Positions 6,562-15,425 of a stretch of DNA of 27,844 bases are shown piece by piece. Within the stretch, counting starts at the first letter, position 1. The number at the start of each line of letters is the position of its first letter. Location: the NCBI GenBank assembly GCA_002425405.1, contig DIME01000177.1:1-27844 (forward strand). The letters are read 5' to 3'. Source of the DNA: Candidatus Accumulibacter vicinus. Its GTDB lineage: Bacteria; Pseudomonadota; Gammaproteobacteria; Burkholderiales; Rhodocyclaceae. A model generated the notes under the pieces. The model was not told the DNA's origin and did no database searches. It was given only the letters and a program-made list of their open reading frames with translations. The translations under genes were made by a program, and so were the position numbers.

Positions 6562-7841
6562 TAGGAAGGCGTGATGATATCGGTTTCACCACGGCCGGTC
6601 AAACCCAACTTCGACTTCGGAGGTTTTTCCAGGCCGAAGGCCTTGTGCAGGACGCGCACCGCAAGCTCGAGGTATCTTTCTTCAATGACCACCGAGATCT
6701 TGATCTCTGATGTCGAGATCATCTGCAGATTGATGTTTTCCTTGGCCAGTGCGCCGAACATCTTGCTTGCAACGCCTGGATGGGAGCGCATGCCGACGCC
6801 AACGGCAGAGACCTTGCAGGTGGTGTTGTCACCGGCGATGTCGCGTGCGCCAATTTTGTCCTTGACGGTTTCCAGGATGGAAAGCGCTTTGCCATAGTCA
6901 GTGCGATTGACCGTGAAGGAAAAGTCGGTGGTATCGTCACGGCCGATGTTCTGGATGATCATGTCGACGTCAATGTTTGCATCGGCGATCGGCCCGAGGA
7001 TCTGGTAAGCAATGCCTGGACGGTCCGGAACGCCCAGTACGGTGAGTTTGGCTTCGTCGCGATTGAAAGCGATCCCGGAGATGATCGGTTGTTCCATATT
7101 CCCTTTTTCCTCAACAGTGATCAGCGTACCTTCACCTTCCTCCTCGAAGCTGGAAAGCACACGGAGTTTGACTTTGTACTTGCCGGCAAACTCGACCGAG
7201 CGGATCTGGAGCACCTTGGACCCGAGACTGGCCATCTCCAGCATCTCTTCAAAAGTGATGCTGTTGAGTTTGCGTGCTTCCGGAACGACGCGCGGGTCGG
7301 TCGTGTAGACGCCGTCAACGTCAGTGTAGATTTGGCACTCGTCCGCCTTCATCGCTGCCGCCAGCGCTACGGCTGAGGTATCGGATCCTCCACGACCCAG
7401 GGTGGTGATGTTGCCATACTCATCGGCACCCTGAAAACCTGCCACGACGACGACGTGTCCATCGGCCAGCGCCTTGCGAATCCGGTGCTGGTCGATTTTC
7501 AGAATCCGCGCCTTGGTAAAGGTGCTATCGGTCAACACCCCGACCTGGAAACCGGTAAAGCTCTTTGCCTTGAGTCCCTCGGCATGCATGGCCATGGCCA
7601 GCAAGCCGATGGTGACCTGTTCGCCGGTCGAGGCAATCACGTCGAGTTCGCGCGGATCCGGTGTAGGCGAGATTTCCCTGGCCAGGCCGATCAGCCGGTT
7701 GGTCTCTCCGGCCATGGCCGAGGGAACCAGGATAATGTCGTGTCCTTGCGCTCGCCAGCGAGCAACTCGCTTGGCGACATTCTTGATGCGATCCGTCGAT
7801 GCAACCGACGTGCCGCCAAACTTCTGAACGATCAGTGCCAT
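6561..7841 (-). CDS. lysC: Aspartate kinase
   Basis: Cytoplasmic enzyme that phosphorylates L-aspartate, the first step to lysine, threonine and methionine. The 426-aa product has the kinase signature KFGGTSV (7-13), an SAMAGETNRL segment (41-50), TTLGRGGSDTSAVALAA (147-163) and YTDVDGVYTTDPR (172-184), followed by two ACT domains (about 270-410) that normally bind lysine and threonine for feedback inhibition. Length fits the monofunctional alpha2beta2-type family, where an internal start gives the beta subunit. I chose ATG 7841 because the family begins with the beta strand before KFGGTSV; the frame is open to 7925. The stop overlaps tRNA-Ser by one base. Confidence 0.96.
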   Translation of the reverse strand: MALIVQKFGGTSVASTDRIKNVAKRVARWRAQGHDIILVPSAMAGETNRLIGLAREISPTPDPRELDVIASTGEQVTIGLLAMAMHAEGLKAKSFTGFQVGVLTDSTFTKARILKIDQHRIRKALADGHVVVVAGFQGADEYGNITTLGRGGSDTSAVALAAAMKADECQIYTDVDGVYTTDPRVVPEARKLNSITFEEMLEMASLGSKVLQIRSVEFAGKYKVKLRVLSSFEEEGEGTLITVEEKGNMEQPIISGIAFNRDEAKLTVLGVPDRPGIAYQILGPIADANIDVDMIIQNIGRDDTTDFSFTVNRTDYGKALSILETVKDKIGARDIAGDNTTCKVSAVGVGMRSHPGVASKMFGALAKENINLQMISTSEIKISVVIEERYLELAVRVLHKAFGLEKPPKSKLGLTGRGETDIITPS

Positions 7842-7873
7842 CCCAAATCCAGTTGAGCAACGCAAAAGCCGGT

Positions 7874-7903
7874 ATTCTAATGCAAGGCATGACCTTCCCG
7901 CAA
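7874..7903 (-). promoter_or_regulatory. Candidate sigma-70 promoter of lysC
   Basis: On the minus strand TTGCGG (7903-7898), an 18-nt spacer and TAGAAT (7879-7874) stand about 33 nt before the lysC ATG. The leader is too short to contain a lysine riboswitch. The match is modest. Confidence 0.35.
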
Positions 7904-8077
7904 AAGGCAGCCTTGTCCACAGCAATTCTCATTATGACCGAAGCAATGGGGGCGATCTGGTCGGAAAGCGCCTTTCTGCCGTTCATGAGAGGGGTTTGGC
8001 CCATAAATTTTGCTGATTTCCATGCGCCGCTCGCTGGAGAAGCAAAAGGCCTCGTTGGCCAAAATGAGAATTGCTGT

Positions 8078-8176
8078 AAGTTCTTGCGCCACATTCGCGT
8101 CAAGTCTATCGACGAACTGAAGACGCGCATCCTCCAGGGCATCGAGGAAATGAATCAGGCACCCATGATGCTCTAA
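8078..8176 (+). pseudogene. C-terminal scrap of an IS630-like transposase
   Basis: The frame reads KFLRHIRVKSIDELKTRILQ, GIEEMNQAPMML and a TAA at 8174-8176. IS630-family transposases end with a similar F-L-R-x-I-R-V-x-S-x2-E-L segment followed by a short helix and N-x-x-P. The frame is open upstream to 7799, but that part shows no transposase features. Both ends of the element are missing. Together with the 8177-8306 gap, in which I see no gene, it marks a former insertion between lysC and dtd. Confidence 0.45.
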
Positions 8177-8306
8177 GCACCTGTTGTGCGGAACATGAAC
8201 GCGCACGTCTGCCCTGCAAGCGGGGAACAGTTCGTCTCGCCGTGGGGACGCCCGTGCCTGATCACAGGCAGAAGTGGCGGCGTTTTTTACTGGGCCAGTG
8301 CGCAAT

Positions 8307-8759
8307 CTATTCCGACCGACGCGAATCAATGCTGATCGTCACCGGTCCGTCGTTGATCAGGTGTACCCTCATGTCGGCACCGAAAATGCCGGTTTGCACG
8401 CGCTGCCCGCTGACGCTTTCGAGCTGCTCGACAAAGCGTTGAAACAGTGCTTGCGCAAGCTCAGGCCGAGCTGCGCGACTCCACGATGGACGATTGCCTT
8501 TCCGGGTCGACGCGAAGAGCGTGAACTGACTGACTGCGAGAAGCCCACCTCTGGTGTCGACGACGCTGCGGTTCATTACCCCGGCCGCATCGGGGAAGAT
8601 GCGCAGCCGGGCCAGCTTGGCGGACATCCAGGCCAGATCAGAGCTGGCATCGACCTCCTCGAAAGCGGCCAGGATCAACAGGCCCGATCCGATCGAGCCA
8701 ACGATTTTTCCTCCGACTTCGACCCGTGCCGCGGCGACGCGCTGCACGACCACCCTCAT
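8307..8759 (-). CDS. dtd: D-aminoacyl-tRNA deacylase
   Basis: Proofreading enzyme that hydrolyses D-amino acids wrongly attached to tRNA, notably D-Tyr, in the cytoplasm. The 150-aa protein has the two family motifs: SQFTLFA (77-83), with Ser77 and Thr80 at the positions known in E. coli, and NDGPVT (136-141), whose Gly-Pro gives chiral selectivity across the dimer. The start MRVVVQRV is the usual family start. Its ATG (8757-8759) overlaps the stop of the upstream cation exporter as ATGA, so translation is probably coupled. Confidence 0.96.
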   Translation of the reverse strand: MRVVVQRVAAARVEVGGKIVGSIGSGLLILAAFEEVDASSDLAWMSAKLARLRIFPDAAGVMNRSVVDTRGGLLAVSQFTLFASTRKGNRPSWSRAARPELAQALFQRFVEQLESVSGQRVQTGIFGADMRVHLINDGPVTISIDSRRSE

Positions 8760-9703
8760 CGGGTGGCCCCGGCATTCTGCTGACGGAGTTTCTCGGGGAT
8801 AGGCAACCAGCGTACGGTATTGGTCAAGGGTTCCGGCTGCAGCGTCACGTGCGCAATACCCTGCTCGGCCAGCGCATGCCGACTGGCGGCGAGGACCGTC
8901 GGCCATTGTTCGAGTGACTCGACGACGAGATGCGCCGAAAGGGCAATGCGCCTCGACGACAAGGTCCAGATATGCAGGTCGTGCACCGAGGCAACACCCG
9001 CAATGCCAGCCAGTACTCCTCCGATCTGTTCGGTTGACAGGCTCGGCGGCACGCCTTCCATCAGTGCCTGCAGAACTTCGCGCAAAAGACGCAGGCTCGA
9101 CGCCAGCATCAGCGCGCAGATCAGGATCGAAAGCAGAGGGTCGATGGTGGTCCAGCCGGTCCACATCACGACGGCGCCGGAGACCAGAGCCGCCACCGAA
9201 CCGAGCAGATCGCCGAGGACGTGCAGCAGGGCGCCGCGCGTATTCATCGTCTGCTCGCCGTGCATCAGCAACCAGGCGACGGCGATGTTGAGGAGCAGGC
9301 CGAGCGCCGCCACCAGGGTGACCGCTGCGCCATTGACCGCGGCAGGATCGAGGATGCGGTCGACGGCGGCGACCGAGATCCCGACCACCACCAGGACCAT
9401 GAAAACGACATTGAGCAGCGCCGCCAGCGTCTCCACCCGACCATAGCCGTATGTGTGTCGTTGCGTCGGTGGGCGTTGCGCAAGCCAGGCCGCAAAGGCC
9501 GCGAGCCCGAGTGAGGCGCTGTCGGTAACCATGTGCCCGGCGTCACTCAGCAATGCCAGCGATCCCGACCAGAAGCCGGTCGCTGCCTCGACCCCGGCAA
9601 AGCCGAGCGTCAGCAGCAAGGCCCAGAGCAGGCGTGGGCCGGTGTCGACATGCTCGCCGTGCTCATGGTGCTGGTGCGCGTGCTGGAGGTGTGGATCACT
9701 CAT
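8756..9703 (-). CDS. Cation diffusion facilitator (CzcD/ZitB-like zinc exporter)
   Basis: A 315-aa inner-membrane antiporter that exports Zn2+ (possibly also Cd2+ or Co2+) against protons. The N-terminus is histidine-rich (QHAHQHHEHGEH, 7-18). The transport site is formed by two HxxxD motifs: HMVTD in helix 2 (57-61) and HVLGD in helix 5 (161-165). Six helices are followed by a cytoplasmic ferredoxin-like domain with VHDLHIWTLSS (about 240-250). The His/Asp pairing favours zinc over manganese or iron. ATG 9703 starts a standard-length protein. The gene overlaps dtd by 4 nt; no metal-regulator gene or operator is visible next to it. Confidence 0.92.
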   Translation of the reverse strand: MSDPHLQHAHQHHEHGEHVDTGPRLLWALLLTLGFAGVEAATGFWSGSLALLSDAGHMVTDSASLGLAAFAAWLAQRPPTQRHTYGYGRVETLAALLNVVFMVLVVVGISVAAVDRILDPAAVNGAAVTLVAALGLLLNIAVAWLLMHGEQTMNTRGALLHVLGDLLGSVAALVSGAVVMWTGWTTIDPLLSILICALMLASSLRLLREVLQALMEGVPPSLSTEQIGGVLAGIAGVASVHDLHIWTLSSRRIALSAHLVVESLEQWPTVLAASRHALAEQGIAHVTLQPEPLTNTVRWLPIPEKLRQQNAGATR

Positions 9704-9835
9704 GATCCGGGCATTTTACCCGAGATCGCTGTTTGCATTGGAGATGAGTTTGGCCAGGCAGGCGGCTGGGCGCCATCGCTTCAGCCCGGCTTAATGTTTA
9801 TCCGCTAAAATAGCCTCTTACGCCGAAGGATGCCG

Positions 9836-11731
9836 ATGACCCCTCTGCCCCAACTACCCACTCGCGACAGCATCAAGCGCTTTTTTCTCCTGACTGGACT
9901 ATGGGTGCTGCTGCACGTCAGCGCCTTCACCAACGACCAGAGCTACAGCACTCTCGCGGTGGCTCTGTGGACGCTGGCGACCACGGTCAGTTACACCTTC
10001 CTGTACCTGCTGCCGGCACTGATCCCGGGCTACCTGCTGCACCGGCTGCTGCTGCGGCGCCCGGCGACGCGCGTCGGGGTAGCCACTCTGGCGTTGCTGC
10101 TGATCGGCCTGACCGGGATGATTCACGTGCTCCTGTTCGCCGACCGGATGATTTATGGGATGTACGGATTTCACATCAACGGTTTTGTCCTCGATCTGGT
10201 GTTCACCCCCGGCGGAATTGCCTCGCTCGGAGCCAGTCGCAGTACCGAACTGACCGCAAGTCTGGTGGTCATCGCCCTGCTGGCATTGCAGGCGGCAACC
10301 TACTCCTGGGTGACACGTCGCGCCGCCCAGTCGCGTCCATCTCGCTGGACCCCGCGTGCGGGCTGGGTGCTGCTGGCCATCCTGAGCTTTGCGGTCGGCG
10401 AGCGCGTTGCCTATGGTTTCAGCGCGGCCGCCAACTACCAGCCGATTCTTTTTGCCAGTGAGCGCTACCCGCTTTACCTGCCGACCACCTTTCGCAAGCT
10501 GGCGTCCCGGTTGGGCGTCAGCGGCGCTCCCGAGAATGCCGGCGGGGTGCATATCAAGAATGGCGTCCTGAGTTATCCGCTGCTGCCGCTACGCGTCGAG
10601 CCGCCCGCACGCCCGCTCAACATCGTCTGGCTGGCGGTCGAATCGCTGCGCTACGACATGCTGGACCGCACCATCATGCCGCAGCTCTGGGACTTTTCCG
10701 GGCATTCGCTGCGCCTCGAGAATCACTATAGTGGCGGCAACACCACGCAGATGGGCATCTTCTCGATGTTCTATGGCCTGTACGGCAATTATTGGTTTCC
10801 GATGCAGGCGGCGCGCCGATCGCCTCTGCTGATGGATGTGCTGCAGCAACAGAACTATCAGTTCAGCCTGCATACCAGCCAGAGTTTTACCTACCCACCA
10901 TTTCAGGAGACAGTTTTCGCGAGAATGGACCCGGCCGACATGCATGCGCTGTCCGATGGTCCGCCGCCGTGGCAACGCGACCGGCAGAACATCGACGACA
11001 TCCTCCGGTTCATCGATACCCGCGACAGGACGCGACCATTCATGGCCTACATGTTCTTCGAGGGTACGCATGCCAATTACACTTTCCCGCCCGAGAGCGT
11101 CATTGCTCGCCCGTATCTTGAGGACTTCAACTATCTGTCGGCTGACTTCGCGCAGCAGATGGTGCAGATCAAGAACCGCTACATCAACGCCGCTCACCAT
11201 GTCGACCATCTGATCGGGCGTGTCATCGCGCATCTGCGTGAAAGGAAACTGCTCGACGACACGATCATTATCGTTCTTGGCGATCACGGCGAGGAATTCA
11301 TGGAACGCAAGCGCTGGGGACACGCTGCCGACTTCAATCGTTTTCAGACCAGCACACCGGGTGTCCTGTGGATTCCTGGTCAGCAGGCACGCACCATCAG
11401 CGGCATCAGCAGCCATCTCGATATCCCGGCAACGCTGATGCCCTTGCTTGGCGTCAGAAATCCGCCGGCCGATTACTCGCTCGGACAGAATCTGCTGGCG
11501 CCTGACTTCCACCGCGATTACGCGGTTGCGGCCGGCTGGAACCGTATCGCCTACCTCGGTGAAAAATTCAAGATCTCGTTCCCGGTGAATGCGGCGGGTG
11601 CAGTTCGCGACGAAGTGCTCGATGAAGACGACCGCCCGGTCAGCGACCGTGAACGCGCAAAAAGCGAGATCCAATCGGCAATGGTCGAAATGATGAACAA
11701 TCTGACACGCTTCAGCCGTCCGAAAGGGTAG
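9836..11731 (+). CDS. YejM-like (DUF3413) membrane protein with sulfatase-fold domain
   Basis: A 631-aa inner-membrane protein. Several transmembrane helices occupy about 14-190, and the region DRMIYGMYGFHINGF (103-117) with LVFTPGG (121-127) matches DUF3413. The periplasmic alkaline-phosphatase/sulfatase-fold domain begins at NIVWLAVESLRYDML (262-276). The motif SGGNTTQMGIFS (299-310) carries the family nucleophile position, and LGDHGEEF (481-488) supplies metal ligands Asp483 and His484. E. coli YejM (PbgA/LapC) controls LpxC turnover, and relatives such as LtaS transfer phosphoglycerol. Since Thr and metal ligands are kept here, catalysis is possible. ATG 9836 is preferred over 9830 because AAGGA (9826-9830) is then properly spaced. 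TAAAAT at 9806-9811 could be a -10 box. Confidence 0.88.
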   Translation: MTPLPQLPTRDSIKRFFLLTGLWVLLHVSAFTNDQSYSTLAVALWTLATTVSYTFLYLLPALIPGYLLHRLLLRRPATRVGVATLALLLIGLTGMIHVLLFADRMIYGMYGFHINGFVLDLVFTPGGIASLGASRSTELTASLVVIALLALQAATYSWVTRRAAQSRPSRWTPRAGWVLLAILSFAVGERVAYGFSAAANYQPILFASERYPLYLPTTFRKLASRLGVSGAPENAGGVHIKNGVLSYPLLPLRVEPPARPLNIVWLAVESLRYDMLDRTIMPQLWDFSGHSLRLENHYSGGNTTQMGIFSMFYGLYGNYWFPMQAARRSPLLMDVLQQQNYQFSLHTSQSFTYPPFQETVFARMDPADMHALSDGPPPWQRDRQNIDDILRFIDTRDRTRPFMAYMFFEGTHANYTFPPESVIARPYLEDFNYLSADFAQQMVQIKNRYINAAHHVDHLIGRVIAHLRERKLLDDTIIIVLGDHGEEFMERKRWGHAADFNRFQTSTPGVLWIPGQQARTISGISSHLDIPATLMPLLGVRNPPADYSLGQNLLAPDFHRDYAVAAGWNRIAYLGEKFKISFPVNAAGAVRDEVLDEDDRPVSDRERAKSEIQSAMVEMMNNLTRFSRPKG

Positions 11732-11822
11732 AGGTAAAACGCCAGCCTTACGGCGGTTCTGGTGATCGTCCCGGCAAGACTCCGCCAGGATCCGGTCAGC
11801 CGCAACAGCAAATGGGAGGAGC

Positions 11823-12335
11823 ATGGCAACCCATCGTGAGAGCCGCGCCATTGCACTACCGTCGGAGTGGTTGTTCGATATCGTTGCCGATGTCGAGCGG
11901 TATCCCGAGTTCCTGCCGCTGATGCGCGCAGCGAGGATCGTCAGACGTTATCCCGAGGCTTATGAAACCGAACAGACCCTGGCCCTGGGGCTGTTGCTGC
12001 ATCGCTTCCACACGCGCACCGAACTTGCCCGGCCGAACAGCATCACCATCGTTTCCGACGATCGCTCGTTCTGTCGCTTCGACGTTCGCTGGGCATTTTC
12101 ACCGCTTGCTGACGATCACTGCCACGTCGACTTCGCGCTGGACTGCGCGACCCGCTCGTTGTTCCTCAGGCCGGTTGTCGAAATGCTGATCCTGCCGATG
12201 GCCGCCAGCATGGTCACGGCTTTCGAGGCCAGAGCCCACGCACTGGCTGCAAAGACCGGAGCGGTGCCCGCGGCGACGGCAGGGCATGCAAGTCAACCGG
12301 GGTCGGGTGGCGTCGATGGCCGGTCGATTCCCTGA
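11823..12335 (+). CDS. RatA/COQ10-family START-domain (SRPBCC) protein
   Basis: A 170-aa cytoplasmic protein with the coenzyme-Q-binding/RatA fold: an early beta strand, then LPSEWLFDIVADVERYPEFL (13-32), the helix-turn typical of the family, PLMRAARIV, and a C-terminal amphipathic helix (VVEMLILPMAASMVTAFEAR). Family members bind ubiquinone or a similar lipid and support respiration; E. coli RatA was also described as blocking ribosome association. The last 25 residues are low-complexity and not part of the domain. GGGAGGA stands 5 nt before ATG 11823 and fixes the start. The gap to the preceding gene is 91 nt. Confidence 0.85.
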   Translation: MATHRESRAIALPSEWLFDIVADVERYPEFLPLMRAARIVRRYPEAYETEQTLALGLLLHRFHTRTELARPNSITIVSDDRSFCRFDVRWAFSPLADDHCHVDFALDCATRSLFLRPVVEMLILPMAASMVTAFEARAHALAAKTGAVPAATAGHASQPGSGGVDGRSIP

Positions 12336-12410
12336 GCAAGGTATGAATTCTCGCTGCTTTGAACCCCCGGCCGGTTAAAATGCGAGCCTTCTCGAATCAA
12401 GGATTGCATC

Positions 12411-14258
12411 GTGAGCCAGGAGCCAAATAGCCGAGCGGCAAGTCCGGCAGCACTCGCCAGCAGCAATTTCATCCGCAACATCATCGAAACCGATCTCGCT
12501 GCCGGCAAATACGCGGCACGCCGGTGGTCTGGTCATCCCGGCCCTGCCGAACAGCAACTTGCCGGCCCGCTCGACAGGGCGCAAATCCGCACGCGCTTTC
12601 CGCCCGAACCCAATGGCTATCTGCACTTCGGCCATGCCAAGTCGATCTGCCTCAACTTCGGCCTGGCGCAGGATTTCGGCGGTCGCTGTCACCTTCGCTT
12701 TGACGATACCAATCCGGAAAAGGAAGAGCAGGAATACGTTGATTCGATTATCGATTCGGTACGCTGGCTCGGCTATTCCTGGGAAGACCCGGTCTGCGAA
12801 GGCCCGTCGGACGCGGAGTGCAACCTTTATTTTGCCTCCAACTACTTCGACTGGATGATCGAGTTCGCCGAATACCTGATCCGTAGCGGCCACGCCTATG
12901 TCGAGAGCCAGAGCGCCGAAGAGATGCGCAGCAATCGCGGCACGCTCACTGAAGCGGGGAGCAACTCGCCTTTTCGCGAGCGCAGTGTCGAGGAGAACCT
13001 GGACCTTTTCAGGCGCATGCAGAATGGCGAATTTCCGGACGGCACACATATCCTGCGCGCGAAGATTGACATGGCGGCAGCGAACATCAACCTGCGCGAT
13101 CCGGCGATCTACCGCATTCGCCACGCCAGCCATCACAACACCGGCGATCGCTGGTGCGTCTATCCGATGTATACCTATGCTCACCCCATCGAAGACGCGC
13201 TGGAGAACATCACCCACTCGATATGCACGCTCGAATTCGCCGACCAGCGCCCGTTCTACGACTGGCTGCTCGAGCGTCTGGCGGAAGGCGGGTTGCTGCA
13301 GCGCCCGCTGCCGCAGCAGATCGAATTCTCGCGCCTTAACCTGACTTACATCGTGCTTTCGAAGCGCAAGCTGATCCAGCTCGTCGAGGAGCAGCATGTC
13401 GCCGGCTGGGACGATCCGCGTTTGCCGACCCTGGTCGGCGCGCGCCGCCGCGGATATCCGGCGGCAGGTTTTCGCCTGTTTGCCGAGCGTCTCGGCGCAT
13501 CGCGTTCTGATTCGCTAATCGAGTACTCGCAACTCGAAGACACCATGCGCGAAGTGTTGAACGAGTCGGCCGAGCGCCGCGTCGCCGTGCTCGATCCGCT
13601 CAAGCTGATCATCGACAATTATCCGGCCGGCCAGAGTGAGGAGTGTGTCGCACCTAACCATCCGCTCAAACCTGAATTGGGCAAGCGCGCGATGCCCTTT
13701 GGCCGGGAGCTGTGGATCGAGCGCGAAGACTTCATGGAACAGCCGAGCAAGGGCTACCATCGCCTTTACCCAGGCAATCTCGCTCGGCTGCGCTACGGCT
13801 ACGTGCTCAGATGCACCGGCTGTGACCATGACGAGGATGGCACCCTCATCGCTGTGCATTGCGAATACCTGCCAGATTCGAAGAGCGGTACTCCGGGTGC
13901 CGACAACTACAAGGTCAAGGGCAATCTGCACTGGGTTGCGGTCGCCGGTGCCTTTCTTGCCGAAGTGCGGCTCTACGATCGACTGTTCGCGGTTCCCTCT
14001 CCGGGTGCCAGACGTGCGGGCGATCCCGACGACGTCGAACGAGACTTTCGCGACGACCTCAATCCGAACAGCATCCGGGTCATCCGGGCCTGGCTCGAAC
14101 CCGCGCTGCAGCATGCCCGGCCGGAAGAGAGTTTCCAGTTTGAACGCCATGGTTATTTCGTTGCCGATCGCGTCGACTCCCGGGAAGGCGCGCCGGTTTT
14201 CAACCGCACGATGACGCTCAGGGACTCATGGTCGAGCAAACCCGGTCAACGCAGCTAG
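12411..14258 (+). CDS. glnS: Glutaminyl-tRNA synthetase
   Basis: Class I synthetase charging tRNA-Gln in the cytoplasm. The 615-aa product has PPEPNGYLHFGHAKS (64-78; HFGH stands for HIGH), RFDDTNPEKEEQEY (96-109), and the KMSKS counterpart VLSKRKL (315-321), followed by the two beta-barrel anticodon-binding domains. It starts at GTG 12411. Compared with E. coli GlnRS (554 aa) there are about 20 extra residues between the N-terminal helix (NFIRNIIETDLAAGK) and the PPEPNG motif, and a further insertion in the C-terminal barrel near ARLRYGYVLRCTGCDHDEDG. TAAAAT at 12376-12381 is a plausible -10 box. A 101-nt gap with no recognisable feature separates it from fcl, which converges on it. Confidence 0.96.
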   Translation: MSQEPNSRAASPAALASSNFIRNIIETDLAAGKYAARRWSGHPGPAEQQLAGPLDRAQIRTRFPPEPNGYLHFGHAKSICLNFGLAQDFGGRCHLRFDDTNPEKEEQEYVDSIIDSVRWLGYSWEDPVCEGPSDAECNLYFASNYFDWMIEFAEYLIRSGHAYVESQSAEEMRSNRGTLTEAGSNSPFRERSVEENLDLFRRMQNGEFPDGTHILRAKIDMAAANINLRDPAIYRIRHASHHNTGDRWCVYPMYTYAHPIEDALENITHSICTLEFADQRPFYDWLLERLAEGGLLQRPLPQQIEFSRLNLTYIVLSKRKLIQLVEEQHVAGWDDPRLPTLVGARRRGYPAAGFRLFAERLGASRSDSLIEYSQLEDTMREVLNESAERRVAVLDPLKLIIDNYPAGQSEECVAPNHPLKPELGKRAMPFGRELWIEREDFMEQPSKGYHRLYPGNLARLRYGYVLRCTGCDHDEDGTLIAVHCEYLPDSKSGTPGADNYKVKGNLHWVAVAGAFLAEVRLYDRLFAVPSPGARRAGDPDDVERDFRDDLNPNSIRVIRAWLEPALQHARPEESFQFERHGYFVADRVDSREGAPVFNRTMTLRDSWSSKPGQRS

Positions 14259-14359
14259 CAACTTGCACAGGCAAACGGTGTCGGAAGCGGTTTCAGCGGC
14301 AGATGGCCCCCTGGCGTGAGTCTCGCAGGCGAAAACCTGGAGAACATTTTCACAGGCTC

Positions 14360-15418
14360 TCAGGCGCAGGCTTCTCTGGCGAGAAAGTCTGTATAGGTCT
14401 TACCCAGCCCTTCTTCCAGACCCACCGTGGTTTGGCAGCCCAGAGTGCGCAGGCGCGAGACATCCAGCCGCTTTCTTGGCGTGCCGTCCGGTTTACGCGG
14501 GTCGAATTCGATGCGGCCGGTATAGCCGACGACCTGGGCGACGGCTTCGGCCAGTTGGCGGATGGTCAGTTCCTCGCCGGTACCGACGTTGATGTGTGAG
14601 AGCATCGGCCGGGTGTGGGCCTTGTAGGTGGCTTGGTCCAGGTTCATGATGTGCACGCTGGCCTTGGCCAGGTCGTCGACGTAGAGGAATTCGCGCCTGG
14701 GAGTGCCGGTACCCCAGAGGGATAGGGAAGGCTCCAGGGCCCAAGTGCAGACGCCTTGCAACTGGCGCTTGAGGTCCTGCGGAATCGGGCCATTTCTGGT
14801 TTCGTCCTGTTCGATCGCGGACCAGTTGTGGTCGGCGGCGAGCTTGGCAAGGTGCAGCTTGCGGATCATCGCCGGAATGACGTGGCTGTTCTGCAAGTCG
14901 TAGTGATCGCCGGGTCCGTAGAGGTTGGTGGGCATGACGCTGCGGTAATCCGTGCCGTATTGGCGGTTGTAGCTTTCGCAGAGCTTGATGCCGGCAATCT
15001 TGGCGATGGCGTAAGGTTCGTTGGTTGCTTCCAGGGTCCCGGTGAGCAGTGCTTCTTCCGGGATCGGCTGCGCGGCGAGTCTGGGGTAGATGCAACTGCT
15101 GCCGAGAAAGAGGAGTTTCTGCACGCCGACTCGCCAGGCTTCATGAATGATGTGGGTCTCGATCATCAGGTTCTGGTAAATGAATTCGGCCGGGTAGGTC
15201 TGGTTGGCGTGAATGCCGCCGACCTTGGCGGCGGCAAGGTACACCTGTTCGGGTCTTTCCGCTTCGAAGAAGGCGCGCACGGCGGCCTGCTGGGTGAGAT
15301 CGAGTTCAGCGTGTGTGCGGGTGATCAGCGTCGCTGTGCCGCGTTGCTGCAGAGTGCGAACAATGGCCGAGCCGACCATGCCGCGGTGGCCGGCGACGTA
15401 GATTCGGGCGGGCGTCAT
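14360..15418 (-). CDS. fcl: GDP-L-fucose synthase
   Basis: Bifunctional epimerase/reductase that makes GDP-L-fucose from GDP-4-keto-6-deoxymannose with NADPH. The 352-aa short-chain dehydrogenase has a Rossmann motif GHRGMVGSA (10-18) and the catalytic set Ser107 in LGSSCIYP with Cys109, Tyr136 and Lys140 in EPYAIAK, at the same numbers as in the E. coli enzyme. AAAKVGGI (62-69) and NLYGPGDHYD are also diagnostic. ATG 15418 follows the gmd stop by 7 nt, so the pair is an operon. It is about 30 residues longer than E. coli Fcl owing to an insert near HNWSAIEQDETRNGPIPQDL, which is common in some bacterial branches. Confidence 0.95.
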   Translation of the reverse strand: MTPARIYVAGHRGMVGSAIVRTLQQRGTATLITRTHAELDLTQQAAVRAFFEAERPEQVYLAAAKVGGIHANQTYPAEFIYQNLMIETHIIHEAWRVGVQKLLFLGSSCIYPRLAAQPIPEEALLTGTLEATNEPYAIAKIAGIKLCESYNRQYGTDYRSVMPTNLYGPGDHYDLQNSHVIPAMIRKLHLAKLAADHNWSAIEQDETRNGPIPQDLKRQLQGVCTWALEPSLSLWGTGTPRREFLYVDDLAKASVHIMNLDQATYKAHTRPMLSHINVGTGEELTIRQLAEAVAQVVGYTGRIEFDPRKPDGTPRKRLDVSRLRTLGCQTTVGLEEGLGKTYTDFLAREACA

Positions 15419-15425
15419 GGTCTGT

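Noticed and set aside
7842..7925. N-terminal extension of lysC and a possible lysine riboswitch
   Set aside because: The extension lacks family similarity, overlaps the candidate promoter, and the leader is too short for a riboswitch.
10589..11851. A 420-codon minus-strand frame opposite the YejM-like gene
   Set aside because: The plus-strand gene has motifs and a ribosome site; the opposite frame has neither and is a GC-driven shadow.
12375..13397. A 340-codon open frame on the minus strand opposite glnS
   Set aside because: It is antisense to clear GlnRS motifs, has no recognisable domain and arises from high-GC codon bias.
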